From Rubritalea tangerina (lineage in GTDB: Bacteria; Verrucomicrobiota; Verrucomicrobiia; Verrucomicrobiales; Akkermansiaceae): a stretch of DNA of 64,000 nucleotides. The position numbers and the translations under genes were made by a program. The notes under the pieces were generated by a model. That model did not search any database. It was given only the letters and a program-made list of their open reading frames with translations, and was not told the DNA's origin. Where the stretch lies: the NCBI RefSeq assembly GCF_042683245.1, contig NZ_JBHUJB010000073.1, positions 62,001-126,000 of the forward strand, read 5' to 3'. Below, in pieces: positions 54,407 through 63,999 of this stretch; position 1 is the stretch's first letter; every line of letters begins with the position of its first letter.

Positions 54407-56482
54407 TTAGAGGAGTCCGGCGATGACGAGGGAGACGATTGCCATGACATTGATGATAATATTCATGGAGGGGCCTGAGGTGTCTTTGAACGGATCACCT
54501 ACGGTATCACCCACGACACATGCGGCGTGCACTTCTGAGCCTTTACCTCCGCAGTTGCCGTCCTCGACGTGTTTTTTAGCATTGTCCCAGGCACCTCCTG
54601 CATTGGACATCATGAGGGCCATGAGGATGCAGCCGAGAAGGGCGCCAACGAGTGTGCCGGTGAGAGCGACCGCGCCCATGCCATTGACTGCATTGAAACC
54701 GAAGCCGACGACGATGGGGGTGCCGACGGCGAGTAATGCGGGGAGGACCATTTTTTTGGTAGCGGCGCGGGTGGCGATGTCGACGCATTTGTCAGTTTCA
54801 GGTTCGGCCTTGCCATCGAGCAGCCCAGGGATTTCTCTGAACTGGCGACGGATTTCATTGATCATTTCGAAGGCTGCTGAACCAACGGCGGTCATGGTGA
54901 TGGCTCCATTGAGGAAGGGGACGATACCGCCAATGAAGAGGCCGACAAAGAAGGTAGCGAGTACGGAGTTGTCGGCGAGGTTGAGGTCGATATTGGTTTT
55001 TTGGATAAAGGCGGTGATGAGAGCGAGGGCGGAGAGGCCTGCGGCTCCGATAGCGAAGCCTTTACCGATGGCTGCAGTGGTATTTCCGACAGCATCTAGG
55101 CCATCGGTAATTTTACGCGTTTCGGGGCCCATAGCTGCCATTTCGGCGATACCGCCGGCGTTATCAGCGACGGGACCATAGGCATCGATGGCCATGGTGA
55201 TCCCGACGGTGCCGAGCATCCCTACGGCGGCCAAGCCGACTCCGTATAGGCCAACGAAGTGGAAGGAAACTGAGATGGTAGCGGCGAGCGTGAGCAAGGG
55301 GATGGCGACGGATTGCATACCGAGTGCGAGGCCAGAGATCATGACGGTAGCGACACCCGTTTCTCCTTGTTCGGCTAGGTCACGGACTGGTTTACCACCG
55401 GTGTAGTGTTCGGTGACGAGGCCGATGATGATACCGCCTACGGCACCGGCGAGGACGGCGATGGCGGGGTTACTGTTGAAGCCGAACTGGGCGCAAGTGA
55501 TGAAGGCGGCGAGGATGTAGAGGGCGGCAGCGCCAATGGTGCCAATTCTCAATGCTGATGCGGGCTCTTTGCTGGCCATCATTTTGACTAAGAGAATTCC
55601 GAGGATTGAACAGACTAAGCCCACTGAGGTAAGGGCAAGAGGTAGGAACATCAAAGACTCTGCTTTTTCTGCAGCGATGCCCACTTTATCAAATAGGGTG
55701 GGACCTTGGGTTTCTGCGAGGCGAGCACCGGCTGCACCGGCGATGGCGATGGTAGCGATTTGTGCTCCGCAGTAGGATTCGAAGATGTCTGAGCCCATGC
55801 CGGCCACGTCGCCGACGTTATCACCCACATTGTCTGCAATCACGCCGGGGTTTCGAGGGTCATCTTCAGGGATACCAGCTTCTACTTTACCGACGAGGTC
55901 GGCTCCAACGTCTGCAGCTTTGGTGAAGATGCCCCCACCGACACGGTAGAAGAGGGCGACTAGGGACGCGCCCATGGCAAAGCCTTCCATGATTTCGGCT
56001 ACGTGTGGCTTACTTTCACCTGAGATGAAAATGTAGAAGAGTGTGCCGAGGCCAACGAGGCCCATGGAGGCTACGGTGAGGCCCATGACCGAGCCACCAA
56101 AGAAGGCGACTCCCAATGCGGAAGCTGGCCCCTCTTCTTTTGCCGCGATGGTGGTGCGGACGTTTGCTTTCGTCGCTGTGAACATTCCGACAAAGCCAGA
56201 AAACGAGGAAGCAAGGCAGCCGAAGAGGAAGGCGTATGCTTGGTAAGCGGCGTATTCTTGTTTTTGGAAAAAGAAGATGAGGGCTGCGATCACGACTGCA
56301 AAGAGCGAGATTAAGACGAACTCGCGCTTCATGAATACCATGGCTCCTTTGTGGATTTTCTCTGCAATCTCAGCGACTTTCCCTTCTCCTCCGGATTTTT
56401 TAGTGATGGAGGCGAGGATCGCACCGGCTATGGCTAAGCCGACGACCCCAGCGATTGGGGTGAGGATATATGTTTGGGTCAT
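54407..56482 (-). CDS. hppA: Membrane pyrophosphatase, K+-dependent type (probable Na+ pump)
   Basis: The 691-residue membrane protein, with about 16 helices, couples pyrophosphate hydrolysis to ion export. The catalytic loop is DVGADLVGKVEAGIPEDDPRNPGVIADNVGDNVGD; substrate- and Mg-binding aspartates are all present (DVGADLVGK, DNVGDNVGDVAGMGSD). The stretch GNTTAAIGKG has Ala and Gly where K+-independent enzymes have Lys and Thr, placing it in the K+-dependent class. That class contains the Na+- and Na+/H+-pumping enzymes; the ion pumped here is inferred. It faces the NhaC antiporter gene divergently, which fits sodium cycling. Confidence 0.93.
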   Translation of the reverse strand: MTQTYILTPIAGVVGLAIAGAILASITKKSGGEGKVAEIAEKIHKGAMVFMKREFVLISLFAVVIAALIFFFQKQEYAAYQAYAFLFGCLASSFSGFVGMFTATKANVRTTIAAKEEGPASALGVAFFGGSVMGLTVASMGLVGLGTLFYIFISGESKPHVAEIMEGFAMGASLVALFYRVGGGIFTKAADVGADLVGKVEAGIPEDDPRNPGVIADNVGDNVGDVAGMGSDIFESYCGAQIATIAIAGAAGARLAETQGPTLFDKVGIAAEKAESLMFLPLALTSVGLVCSILGILLVKMMASKEPASALRIGTIGAAALYILAAFITCAQFGFNSNPAIAVLAGAVGGIIIGLVTEHYTGGKPVRDLAEQGETGVATVMISGLALGMQSVAIPLLTLAATISVSFHFVGLYGVGLAAVGMLGTVGITMAIDAYGPVADNAGGIAEMAAMGPETRKITDGLDAVGNTTAAIGKGFAIGAAGLSALALITAFIQKTNIDLNLADNSVLATFFVGLFIGGIVPFLNGAITMTAVGSAAFEMINEIRRQFREIPGLLDGKAEPETDKCVDIATRAATKKMVLPALLAVGTPIVVGFGFNAVNGMGAVALTGTLVGALLGCILMALMMSNAGGAWDNAKKHVEDGNCGGKGSEVHAACVVGDTVGDPFKDTSGPSMNIIINVMAIVSLVIAGLL

Positions 56483-56727
56483 GGTATTTGGGATTTTATT
56501 ACACGAGAGCTTTCTTCAGAGTTAACAACAGAGAAGTTAGTAATCTGATAGAAAAATCATTCACTAAGTAGCTTAGAATAAAGCGGTGGACGCACAACCA
56601 AAAAAGTAAGGAATTCTTGATTGATTACCAATCAGAACAAGTTGGGATGAGAGTGTTGTCTTGCTGGTATGTGGGAAGTATGTGATAGAGGGGGGGTGAA
56701 TGTTAGGAACATGGGGGCAATGGGGAG

Positions 56728-58221
56728 ATGAATGAGATTTTGGTGATATTACCTGCGGTGGTGGCATTAGTGATGATCGTGGTTACGCGGCAGGCAGCGC
56801 TATCATTATTGAGTGCCTTAATTGTGGGGGTGATGTTACAGCATAAGGGGGATGTTATGGGTGGGGGGAAGGCATTGGTGGTGGACTATTTATTTCCGGC
56901 ATTATCGGGGTCGTGGCATATTGGTCCGATATTGTTTACCTTGATTTTAGGGGCTTTTGCGCAGGTGTTGGAGCGATCAGGTGGGTTTGTGAGTGTGATG
57001 CAATGGCTTATTGGTGAGCGTGAGGGGGGAGCGAGGCGCAAGACATTGTTAGGTGTTTATGGGATGGGGTTGATTTGTTTTTTTGATGGTTTAGCGAATG
57101 CGATTTTAGTGGGGAGTGTGGCGCGTCCTTTTACTGAGGGGATGAGGGTGTCGCGTCAGCTATTGGCGTACTTGATTGACTCAACGAGTTCGGCGGTGGC
57201 GTGCATTGCCTTTATTTCGACGTGGATTGCGACGCAGTTATCATTGATCAATGATGGCGTTGCGGGGGTGTCGATGGGGCTGAGTTCGGCGGAGTTGTAT
57301 TTTCGTTCGATTCCTGCGAATCCCTATTGTTGGTTGGTGTTAGTGTTATTATTTGTGGTGATTTGGCGATCTTGGTGGATTGGGCCGATGCGTAGGTATC
57401 AGGGTGTTGCTGAGGGGGAAGAGTTTGAGAGGGGAGAGGAGTTAGAAGGTGCGGCAGCATGGCGTGTGGTGGTTCCGCTACTATCGATATTGGTAACGAT
57501 TCCTGGGGTGATCTACATGTGGCAAGATGGTGGTGAGAGGTCGTGGCAGAATGCGTTTTCGAGCACCCATGTGCCGGAAGCGATGGTGGCTGGGGCTTTA
57601 GTTTCGTTGGTTGTGGCGTGTGTTTGTTTTCCGAAGAAAGGGATTTTAGGAAGGGTGATGCTTGAGGGGGCTGCGAGTTTGTTACCGGCTCTGGTTATTT
57701 TAATTTTTGCGTGGTCATTGGGAGCGGTTTTTAAGGACCTTGAGGTGGCAGTGATTCTCAGTGGCATGTTAGGTGGGAGTGTGCCGGTGGTGTGGTTGCC
57801 GTTGGTGGTATTTTTAGTGGGGTCACTGACATCATTTTTGACGGGTTCATCATGGGGGACGATGGGGATATTGATGCCGATTGTTTTGCCATTGGGGGTT
57901 GAAATGTTAGGTGCGGATGGAGATTTCATCAGAGTGGTTCCGATGTTGATTGGGGCGGTTTTTGGTGGGGCGGTTTTTGGGGATAACTGCAGCCCCTTTT
58001 CAGACACCACGATTGTGACCTCATTGGCGACAGGGTGTAGTCCGAGTTCACATGTGAGTAGTCAGCTGCCTTATGCGTTACTGGCTGCGGGTGGGGCGAC
58101 TGTGAGTTATGGGGTGATGGCATTGGGTGCGGCGGCGTGGGTAGCGACATTGATTGGGGCGGTGTTATTGGTGGTGGTGAGCATGGTGTGGGGTTCGCGC
58201 GGCCAGGAATCTGGTGTGTAG
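56728..58221 (+). CDS. nhaC: NhaC-family Na+/H+ antiporter
   Basis: The 497-residue cytoplasmic-membrane protein has about 11-12 hydrophobic helices. The pairing of two repeat halves is seen in family segments such as FDGLANAILVGSVARPF, SFLTGSSWGTMGILMPIVLPL and GAVFGGAVFGDNCSPFSDTTIV. The last block, with GDNCSPISDTT-like sequence, is diagnostic of the NhaC group. It exchanges external H+ for internal Na+. It lies divergently from the pyrophosphatase gene with a 245-bp spacer, so shared regulation is possible. Confidence 0.9.
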   Translation: MNEILVILPAVVALVMIVVTRQAALSLLSALIVGVMLQHKGDVMGGGKALVVDYLFPALSGSWHIGPILFTLILGAFAQVLERSGGFVSVMQWLIGEREGGARRKTLLGVYGMGLICFFDGLANAILVGSVARPFTEGMRVSRQLLAYLIDSTSSAVACIAFISTWIATQLSLINDGVAGVSMGLSSAELYFRSIPANPYCWLVLVLLFVVIWRSWWIGPMRRYQGVAEGEEFERGEELEGAAAWRVVVPLLSILVTIPGVIYMWQDGGERSWQNAFSSTHVPEAMVAGALVSLVVACVCFPKKGILGRVMLEGAASLLPALVILIFAWSLGAVFKDLEVAVILSGMLGGSVPVVWLPLVVFLVGSLTSFLTGSSWGTMGILMPIVLPLGVEMLGADGDFIRVVPMLIGAVFGGAVFGDNCSPFSDTTIVTSLATGCSPSSHVSSQLPYALLAAGGATVSYGVMALGAAAWVATLIGAVLLVVVSMVWGSRGQESGV

Positions 58222-58276
58222 ATAAGACCAATCTTGGTGGCTTGTTGGGAGGTCCAGATGGGGAGAGTATGGGGTT

Positions 58277-60019
58277 ATGAGATTTACCTTATTATTGGCG
58301 AGTGTGAGCGTGGGAGTAGCTTCGGCGCAGGACTTGGTGGTTGAAAAACGGATTGTGCTCAAAGACGGGCAGTATTTGGAGAGCAAGAAGGGGTTGGAAT
58401 TGCCTGAGGGGATGGTTGTGCAAGGAGCTGAGGTTCACTATCGAGTACGGGTGGCAGAGGGGAGTGGTTTGGATCCAGCGCAGACGAAGTTTCACTTTAG
58501 TTTCAAGGAGAAGCGTGGGGATGTGGATTTTCAAATGAAGCAGGGTGCTGGAAGGAATTTTTTCAGAGCTGATTGGTATGGAGAGAATGTGGTGTTGATT
58601 AGGGCGAAGGACATGAAGTCAGGCAAAATGGCTGAGGTGGAAGACAAGGTGCAGTGTCATTTTGCTGCGCGGAGAGTTTTGGGAGGAGAAGCGGAAAAGC
58701 TGAGTGAGGAAGAACGTGCGAATATCAGGAGAGGGGACCTTCACGATGTGCATGCGTCGTCCAAAGGGATGGCATACCTACCTGGGGATATTAGCCGTGG
58801 GGATCGCAATTCTGAGCAGATCAAGAAAGGTTTTTTCGAGACGACTGAGCCGAGGATATTCAAGACTTCTAAGGGGACCTTGATCGCGGCGACTCAAGCA
58901 AGGAGGATTGGCAAGAACGATGCACCCACTGGACAAGGGATTGTCATTCAGCGGAGCACCGACTTTGGGGCAGAATGGTCCAGTGGGTTTCTATTGGATC
59001 AGAATGGCAAGGATGTCTGGGGGTATTCGGCGCTCGTGGAAGTGGATGGGGTTCTGTATTGTTATGTTGTGGCTGGTCATCCGGGGCATCAGGATGCGAA
59101 CAATGAGATTCGCGGGATGTATTTTTACACCAGCAAGGATGATGGGAAGACTTGGAGTACGCGTCAGCGCCATGATCAACTCTCAGAGGCGCTTGGAATT
59201 GAGCTTGGACGGAAGATTCCAAATGGAGCCTCACCCAATTGTAACATTTTAGTGGTTCCGGGCATGAGCATTGATGGGAAAGTGGCACCTGAGGGGCAGG
59301 GTTTGCTCTTTTCGACTTATGCACATGGTTTCATGTGGGCGTCGATTGATGGCGGGAAGCAATGGCAGATGGTGGGAGATTGTAAGAAGTTTGCGGATGC
59401 GAAGTCGAATGGTTACGGCAAGCCGGTCCAGATTGAAAACGAGCTGGCGTGGGCTGTGTTAGACAACGCGGAAGGGGATATCTACATGGCTTGGAGGCGA
59501 CAATCGTTCAAAGGTTATAAGAATGAATATGTGGTATCGAAGGACTTCAAGTCTGGTCCATTAGGGATGCAGGTGAAGGCGCTTCACAACCAGGAGCTAA
59601 AGAATTTGCCCGCGAGGCGCTGTCATTTTGGGATGCGTGGGATTGAGTCAGGTCCTGATAAGGGGAAGGTTTTAGTGGCGAGTCAGGGATCTGGTTCACG
59701 TAATCACATCCAGCTGTATCGGACTAAGCAAGCGATTCATGGGAATGCCACGATCAGTGCAGAGATGTATGAGATGGCAACCGTGATGCAGGGCATTGCA
59801 TGGGGGTATTGTGATTTGGAGTACCTCAGTGCAGACAACAAGGCGTACGCGGGCTTAGGCCAGGACGGGATCTTGTTATTTGGTGAATCTGAGCCAGTGC
59901 ATGAATCAACTTATCAATGGTTAGATTTGAAACCCAATGGGAAGGGGAAAGATGAACGCTACACTGCTACAGCTTTCTTGTTGAGTGTGGAGTATTTCAA
60001 CTTTTTGTTAGCTCAATAA
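58277..60019 (+). CDS. Secreted sialidase-like propeller with N-terminal extra domain
   Basis: The 580-residue protein has a signal peptide (about residues 1-17). An N-terminal beta domain (about 20-150, KFHFSFKEKRGDVDF, WYGENVVLIRAKD) precedes the propeller, a part not present in the other propellers here. The propeller (about 185-560) has TEPRIFKTSKGTLIAATQARR in place of the FRIP region and Asp boxes SKDDGKTWS and SIDGGKQWQ. The Arg in EPRI keeps one arginine near the expected place. It stands about 55 bp after nhaC but is probably a separate unit. It may act on a different terminal sugar from that of 22552. Confidence 0.7.
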   Translation: MRFTLLLASVSVGVASAQDLVVEKRIVLKDGQYLESKKGLELPEGMVVQGAEVHYRVRVAEGSGLDPAQTKFHFSFKEKRGDVDFQMKQGAGRNFFRADWYGENVVLIRAKDMKSGKMAEVEDKVQCHFAARRVLGGEAEKLSEEERANIRRGDLHDVHASSKGMAYLPGDISRGDRNSEQIKKGFFETTEPRIFKTSKGTLIAATQARRIGKNDAPTGQGIVIQRSTDFGAEWSSGFLLDQNGKDVWGYSALVEVDGVLYCYVVAGHPGHQDANNEIRGMYFYTSKDDGKTWSTRQRHDQLSEALGIELGRKIPNGASPNCNILVVPGMSIDGKVAPEGQGLLFSTYAHGFMWASIDGGKQWQMVGDCKKFADAKSNGYGKPVQIENELAWAVLDNAEGDIYMAWRRQSFKGYKNEYVVSKDFKSGPLGMQVKALHNQELKNLPARRCHFGMRGIESGPDKGKVLVASQGSGSRNHIQLYRTKQAIHGNATISAEMYEMATVMQGIAWGYCDLEYLSADNKAYAGLGQDGILLFGESEPVHESTYQWLDLKPNGKGKDERYTATAFLLSVEYFNFLLAQ

Positions 60020-60035
60020 GGGCTGACACCACCTA

Positions 60036-60074
60036 GGTAAGCCATTTTCACAGTTGGGGTGGGAATGGCTTACC
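60036..60074. other. 11-bp inverted repeat between convergent genes
   Basis: GGTAAGCCATT (60036-60046) and AATGGCTTACC (60064-60074) form a perfect stem that overlaps the 3' end of the gene at 60048. No U-tract is present. It could protect or end the two convergent messages. Confidence 0.4.
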
Positions 60075-61709
60075 GTCTACAGAAACCCCAGAGCAGCGTT
60101 TGATTTCGAGTACTGGGGGTATGTGATTGCCGTTTTTCTTGGCACGGTTGTTTTTGAGTGTGAGTTCTGCAGTGGAGGTGGCATAGATATGTGGGGGAGG
60201 GGAATCTAGAATGGTATTGTTAGATATAGTGATGGCGTTGTGTGTGCCGGGTGGAGAGATGTCAGTCCGTTTTGCACCATGAGAGGTGATTTGGATGGCC
60301 TCGCGTGCACTGTTAGAAATTTCATTATTAGCGATGACGAGTTGATTGACTGGGCCGGCGGCGAGCCACCAGAACTCGGGAGCTACTTTGATTGACTCGG
60401 CGTGGCAGGCATTGATTTTATTATTTTTGATGATTCCGTTGTTGGCTTGGATGAGGAGGCCACGAGAGCGGGTTTGGGCGAATGATCCATCGATGATTTG
60501 GAAGCCTTCGGCCATTTTGTTGGTGGCATAGATGAGTGAATCTTTGGGGAGGGGGCGTGGTGCGTCGAGTGTGACGAGGAAGGTGGAGCGCATGGAGCTT
60601 TTAAATTTTTGGCTGAGCGGGAGGGTTTGGATCCATTGTTTCTCTGGGTCAGTGAGTGGGTGGTGTGGCTGGATGTTTTTGATGGTGGTGAGTGGGTGGG
60701 GGATGCCACGGTCGTCGAGGAACATGACTGGGTCACCTTTTTGCAGGTTCATGTGGCGTCGTGCGAGCACGCGGAGGTTATTTTGTTGGTGATTGAGAAT
60801 GAGGTGGAATTCGCTGTTGATGGCGATGCAGTCATCGCCTTGGAATTGGGCTGAGCACTGGAGGTAGCGTGGGCCGATGGGGGCATTATAGCTGTGGAAG
60901 GCGTCGGCATTGAGTGAGCGGAGTCTGGCTGAAGCGCGTTTTTTTAGGTCGTTGGAGAGTGGACGGCGGTCGACGCGGCATTTGAGGTAGGTAGTTTTCG
61001 AGCAATCATTTTCGATGAAGCCAAACATGGGGGAGCTGAAGAGGGTGACGGAGCTGAGGGTGACATTTTTGGAGTCTTTGAGGCTGATGGCGTGTGGGAG
61101 GTGCCCTTTTTTTGCTTGGAGGCACTCGATGACGATGGGGTCGCCGACTTGTTCGGCACCTTTATTTTTCCAGCGTTGTGGTTTAGTGATGCGCAGTTTG
61201 TTTGGGCTAATACGTAGGACTTCGCAGCCATGGTAGCTTCCGAAGCGGAGGGTGCGTGTGTCATTGCGATAGATTTCGTATTTATGCGCCAAGATTTTGC
61301 CATTTGTGGGATAGCCTGAGCTCAGTGTGATGTCATGGGTGAGTCGGTCATCGGAGATATGGGTGATGGTGCCTTGGGTGAAGGGAAGTGGGTCGTAGTC
61401 GATGGTGAGGCCTTGTAGGGTGAGGTTTTGGCATTGGTGGATATTGAGTGCGCGGGTGGTTTCGGTGCAGACGAGTTCGACGCCATCGGCAATGAGCTCG
61501 ATGTCCTTTAAGTTTTCGAGTCTGAGGTGGACATTTTTTTGTGGGATTGTGTGGTATCTTCCGGGGGGGATGACGATACGTGATTCGCCAGCTGCAAGGC
61601 GGTCATCGATGAATTTTTGGAGATTGGGAGTGGGTGGCGGGGGAGTTTGGGCAAAGGCTTGGGAGATGAGGCTGAGGAAAATGAGCAAGCCGTAGAGTTT
61701 TTGGGTCAT
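60048..61709 (-). CDS. Secreted beta-helix glycosidase, GH110-like
   Basis: From the ATG at 61709 the protein is 553 residues with a signal peptide (MTQKLYGLLIFLSLISQAFA); the upstream ATG at 61790 adds 27 residues with no signal. Parallel beta-helix coils are clear (KDSKNVTLSSVTLFSSPMFG, GFQIIDGSFAQTRSRGLLIQ, NNGIIKNNKINACHAESI). The block SLNADAFHSYNAPIGPRYLQ, then FQGDDCIAI, resembles the active region of GH110 alpha-1,3-galactosidases, where several Asp residues act. GH110 removes alpha-galactose from blood-group B-like glycans, which would fit the sialidase/sulfatase theme; other beta-helix families cannot be excluded. Convergent with the gene at 58277. Confidence 0.65.
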   Translation of the reverse strand: MTQKLYGLLIFLSLISQAFAQTPPPPTPNLQKFIDDRLAAGESRIVIPPGRYHTIPQKNVHLRLENLKDIELIADGVELVCTETTRALNIHQCQNLTLQGLTIDYDPLPFTQGTITHISDDRLTHDITLSSGYPTNGKILAHKYEIYRNDTRTLRFGSYHGCEVLRISPNKLRITKPQRWKNKGAEQVGDPIVIECLQAKKGHLPHAISLKDSKNVTLSSVTLFSSPMFGFIENDCSKTTYLKCRVDRRPLSNDLKKRASARLRSLNADAFHSYNAPIGPRYLQCSAQFQGDDCIAINSEFHLILNHQQNNLRVLARRHMNLQKGDPVMFLDDRGIPHPLTTIKNIQPHHPLTDPEKQWIQTLPLSQKFKSSMRSTFLVTLDAPRPLPKDSLIYATNKMAEGFQIIDGSFAQTRSRGLLIQANNGIIKNNKINACHAESIKVAPEFWWLAAGPVNQLVIANNEISNSAREAIQITSHGAKRTDISPPGTHNAITISNNTILDSPPPHIYATSTAELTLKNNRAKKNGNHIPPVLEIKRCSGVSVDGKPFPPQL

Positions 61710-61807
61710 AGGGGTATGGTACGGGATTGGGAGTGTGATTAGTCTTGAAGGTTCTGGTCTGTTTAGCAATCCACTATGGTGGTAGTGCATACGTTTACGA
61801 GTAGGTT

Positions 61808-61820
61808 ATGCTAGTAGCAT
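61808..61820. promoter_or_regulatory. ATGCTA-G-TAGCAT inverted repeat at the start codon
   Basis: A perfect 6-bp inverted repeat with a single central base covers the ATG of the esterase at 61819. Binding of a protein there, or a small RNA hairpin, would hide the start. No protein can be assigned. Confidence 0.3.
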
Positions 61821-63999
61821 GCATTTGAAACAACTCACTCATTTGGCCTCATTTTTTGGGCTCGCGAGTATCGCGGGAGCCTTGGAGCTGGCCTACCCAT
61901 TTGGTGACCACATGGTTCTGCAGCGTGAACATCAGATTCCGGTATGGGGGACGGCTGAGCCTCAGACTGATGTAGCGGTCAGTTTTAGTGGCAACACGGT
62001 TCAAGGAAAGGCGGGAGCGGATGGTAAGTGGCAAGTGAATCTTCCTGCGATGGAGGCGAACGCCAAGCCGCAGACCATTGTGGTCAATGGTGGAGGGAAA
62101 ACTGTCAGTGTGGATGATGTGCTAGTTGGGGATGTTTGGTATGCCTCGGGTCAATCGAATATGGCGTGGAAGTTACGCCAGTGTGAGGGTGGAGCTGATG
62201 CGATTGCAAAGTCAGCTGACGAAGGATTACGTTTGTTCAATCATGCTGGAGGTTTGCACCCTGGAAGTAAGAAATACACGGTGGACTATTTAAAGCAGAT
62301 GAGTCCTGAGAATTACTATCAGACTGAGGGGTGGCAGGTAAGTGGGCCTCAGACGACTTCAAACATGTCGGGTGTGGCATACTTTTTTGGGCAGAAGTTA
62401 CGAGACGAGCTCAAGGTGCCGATTGGTGTTGTAAATGTTTCTGTTGGGGGGACACCGATTGAGGCGCACATTGCACCGAAGCAATTTAAGTCTGATAGAG
62501 AGTTGGCTCCATTACTGAAGGATTGGTGGAAGAACCCTGAGTATCCGGTGTGGTGCCGAGGCCGTGCGGCGCACAATTTGACGCATTGGTTTGCTGATCC
62601 AAAGTTAAAGGGGCAAGCGCCACCTCATCCGTTCACTCCGATGTTTTTGTGGAATGCTGGCCCGGAGAGGTTTCAGCCGCTTCCGATCAAGGGGGTGATA
62701 TGGTATCAGGGTGAGTCGAATGCTGGTAAGGATGGCAGCCCTGGATCCGCTGTGGATGGCACACTAAACAAGAAGAAGTTTAAATTGTTAGTAGAGAGCT
62801 GGAGGGATGGTTGGAACCAGCAAGAGCTACCGGTGTATTATGTGCAATTGCCGGGGCTCAATCGGAAGTGGCCAGTATTTCGTGAGATGCAGCTACAAGC
62901 GAGCAAGGAGATTCCTCATGTGGGGATGGCTGTGACAATGGATGTTGGGCATCCTACCAATGTGCATCCGAATAAGAAGCAGCCGGTGGGAGAGAGACTT
63001 GCATTGTTAGCATTGGATAAGACCTATGGTAAGGAACTGGTTTCTGAGGGGCCGATTTACAAGAGGCATACGATCAAAGGCGACGCTGTGTATTTAGATT
63101 TTGAATCCGGCGCGGGGATGAAAGCGTGTGAAGGAGGTGCGATTGTTGGATTTGAGGTGGCAGGGATCGATAAGAAGTTTTATCCCGCGACAGCGAAGGT
63201 AGATGGAGAATATCTAGTGGTGAAGAGTGCTAAGGTGAAGCGTCCGGTGGCGGTGCGTTATGCCTGGGACAACGATCCCGTTTGTAATTTGGTGAATGCT
63301 GTTGGTTTGCCAGCCAGCCCGTTCAGGACTGACACTTGGAAAGAGGTGGAGCCTAGTGGGCACTTGAATAAGAAGAATGCAGCGGCACTTGTCGTGCCTG
63401 CGAAGCGCAGCAATAAGATTCGCGTTGCTTGTATTGGGGATTCGATCACCTATGGAGCAGGGATTAAGGACAGAGGTATGACCTACCCAGCGCAGTTACA
63501 GAAATTGTTAGGTGATAAATACGAAGTACGCAACTTTGGAAATTCTGGTCGGGGGGTGATCAAGAAGTCGAAGCGTGGACGTGGACCGAGAGCGTATCTT
63601 TTCATGAAGGAGCACAAAGAGGCACTGGCATTTGAGCCTCAGATTGTGGTTTGTAATCTTGGGATCAACGACATTATGGACTTTGACCGCTACGGTGATG
63701 ATTTCGTCCCTGATTACAAAGAGCTGCTCGAGTCGTATAAGACATTAGACAGTTACCCGAGGGTGATTATTTGGAAAGATTTAGCGCCTCTCTTTAAGGG
63801 ACAGAAGTTTTTTGGTGATGCGCGAGTGGGCAAGATCAATGAGGCGATTGGAAAGGTGGCGAAGGAGATGCAAATTGAGACGATTGACATGGCGAAGCCG
63901 TTTGCAGGCAAGGGGGCGATGTTTCCTGACCACATTCACCCGAATGCCGATGGCGCAGCGGTGATCGCCAGAGAGGTGTATCAGATGATCAAGCAATAG
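61819..63999 (+). CDS. Secreted two-domain acetylesterase: SASA plus SGNH hydrolase
   Basis: The 726-residue protein has a signal peptide (about residues 1-21). Domain one (about 22-515) is a sialate O-acetylesterase: YPFGDHMVLQREHQIPVWG, block I ASGQSNMAW (GQSN 111-114) and WYQGESN (295-301). Domain two (about 530-726) is a separate SGNH/GDSL hydrolase: IGDSITYG (S542), GIND (615-618) and DHIHP (D704, H707). The protein thus carries two different esterase active sites, which may remove acyl groups of two kinds or at two positions. The stop (TAG, 63997-63999) is inside the window, so the gene is complete. It diverges from the GH110-like gene at 61709. Confidence 0.88.
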   Translation: MHLKQLTHLASFFGLASIAGALELAYPFGDHMVLQREHQIPVWGTAEPQTDVAVSFSGNTVQGKAGADGKWQVNLPAMEANAKPQTIVVNGGGKTVSVDDVLVGDVWYASGQSNMAWKLRQCEGGADAIAKSADEGLRLFNHAGGLHPGSKKYTVDYLKQMSPENYYQTEGWQVSGPQTTSNMSGVAYFFGQKLRDELKVPIGVVNVSVGGTPIEAHIAPKQFKSDRELAPLLKDWWKNPEYPVWCRGRAAHNLTHWFADPKLKGQAPPHPFTPMFLWNAGPERFQPLPIKGVIWYQGESNAGKDGSPGSAVDGTLNKKKFKLLVESWRDGWNQQELPVYYVQLPGLNRKWPVFREMQLQASKEIPHVGMAVTMDVGHPTNVHPNKKQPVGERLALLALDKTYGKELVSEGPIYKRHTIKGDAVYLDFESGAGMKACEGGAIVGFEVAGIDKKFYPATAKVDGEYLVVKSAKVKRPVAVRYAWDNDPVCNLVNAVGLPASPFRTDTWKEVEPSGHLNKKNAAALVVPAKRSNKIRVACIGDSITYGAGIKDRGMTYPAQLQKLLGDKYEVRNFGNSGRGVIKKSKRGRGPRAYLFMKEHKEALAFEPQIVVCNLGINDIMDFDRYGDDFVPDYKELLESYKTLDSYPRVIIWKDLAPLFKGQKFFGDARVGKINEAIGKVAKEMQIETIDMAKPFAGKGAMFPDHIHPNADGAAVIAREVYQMIKQ

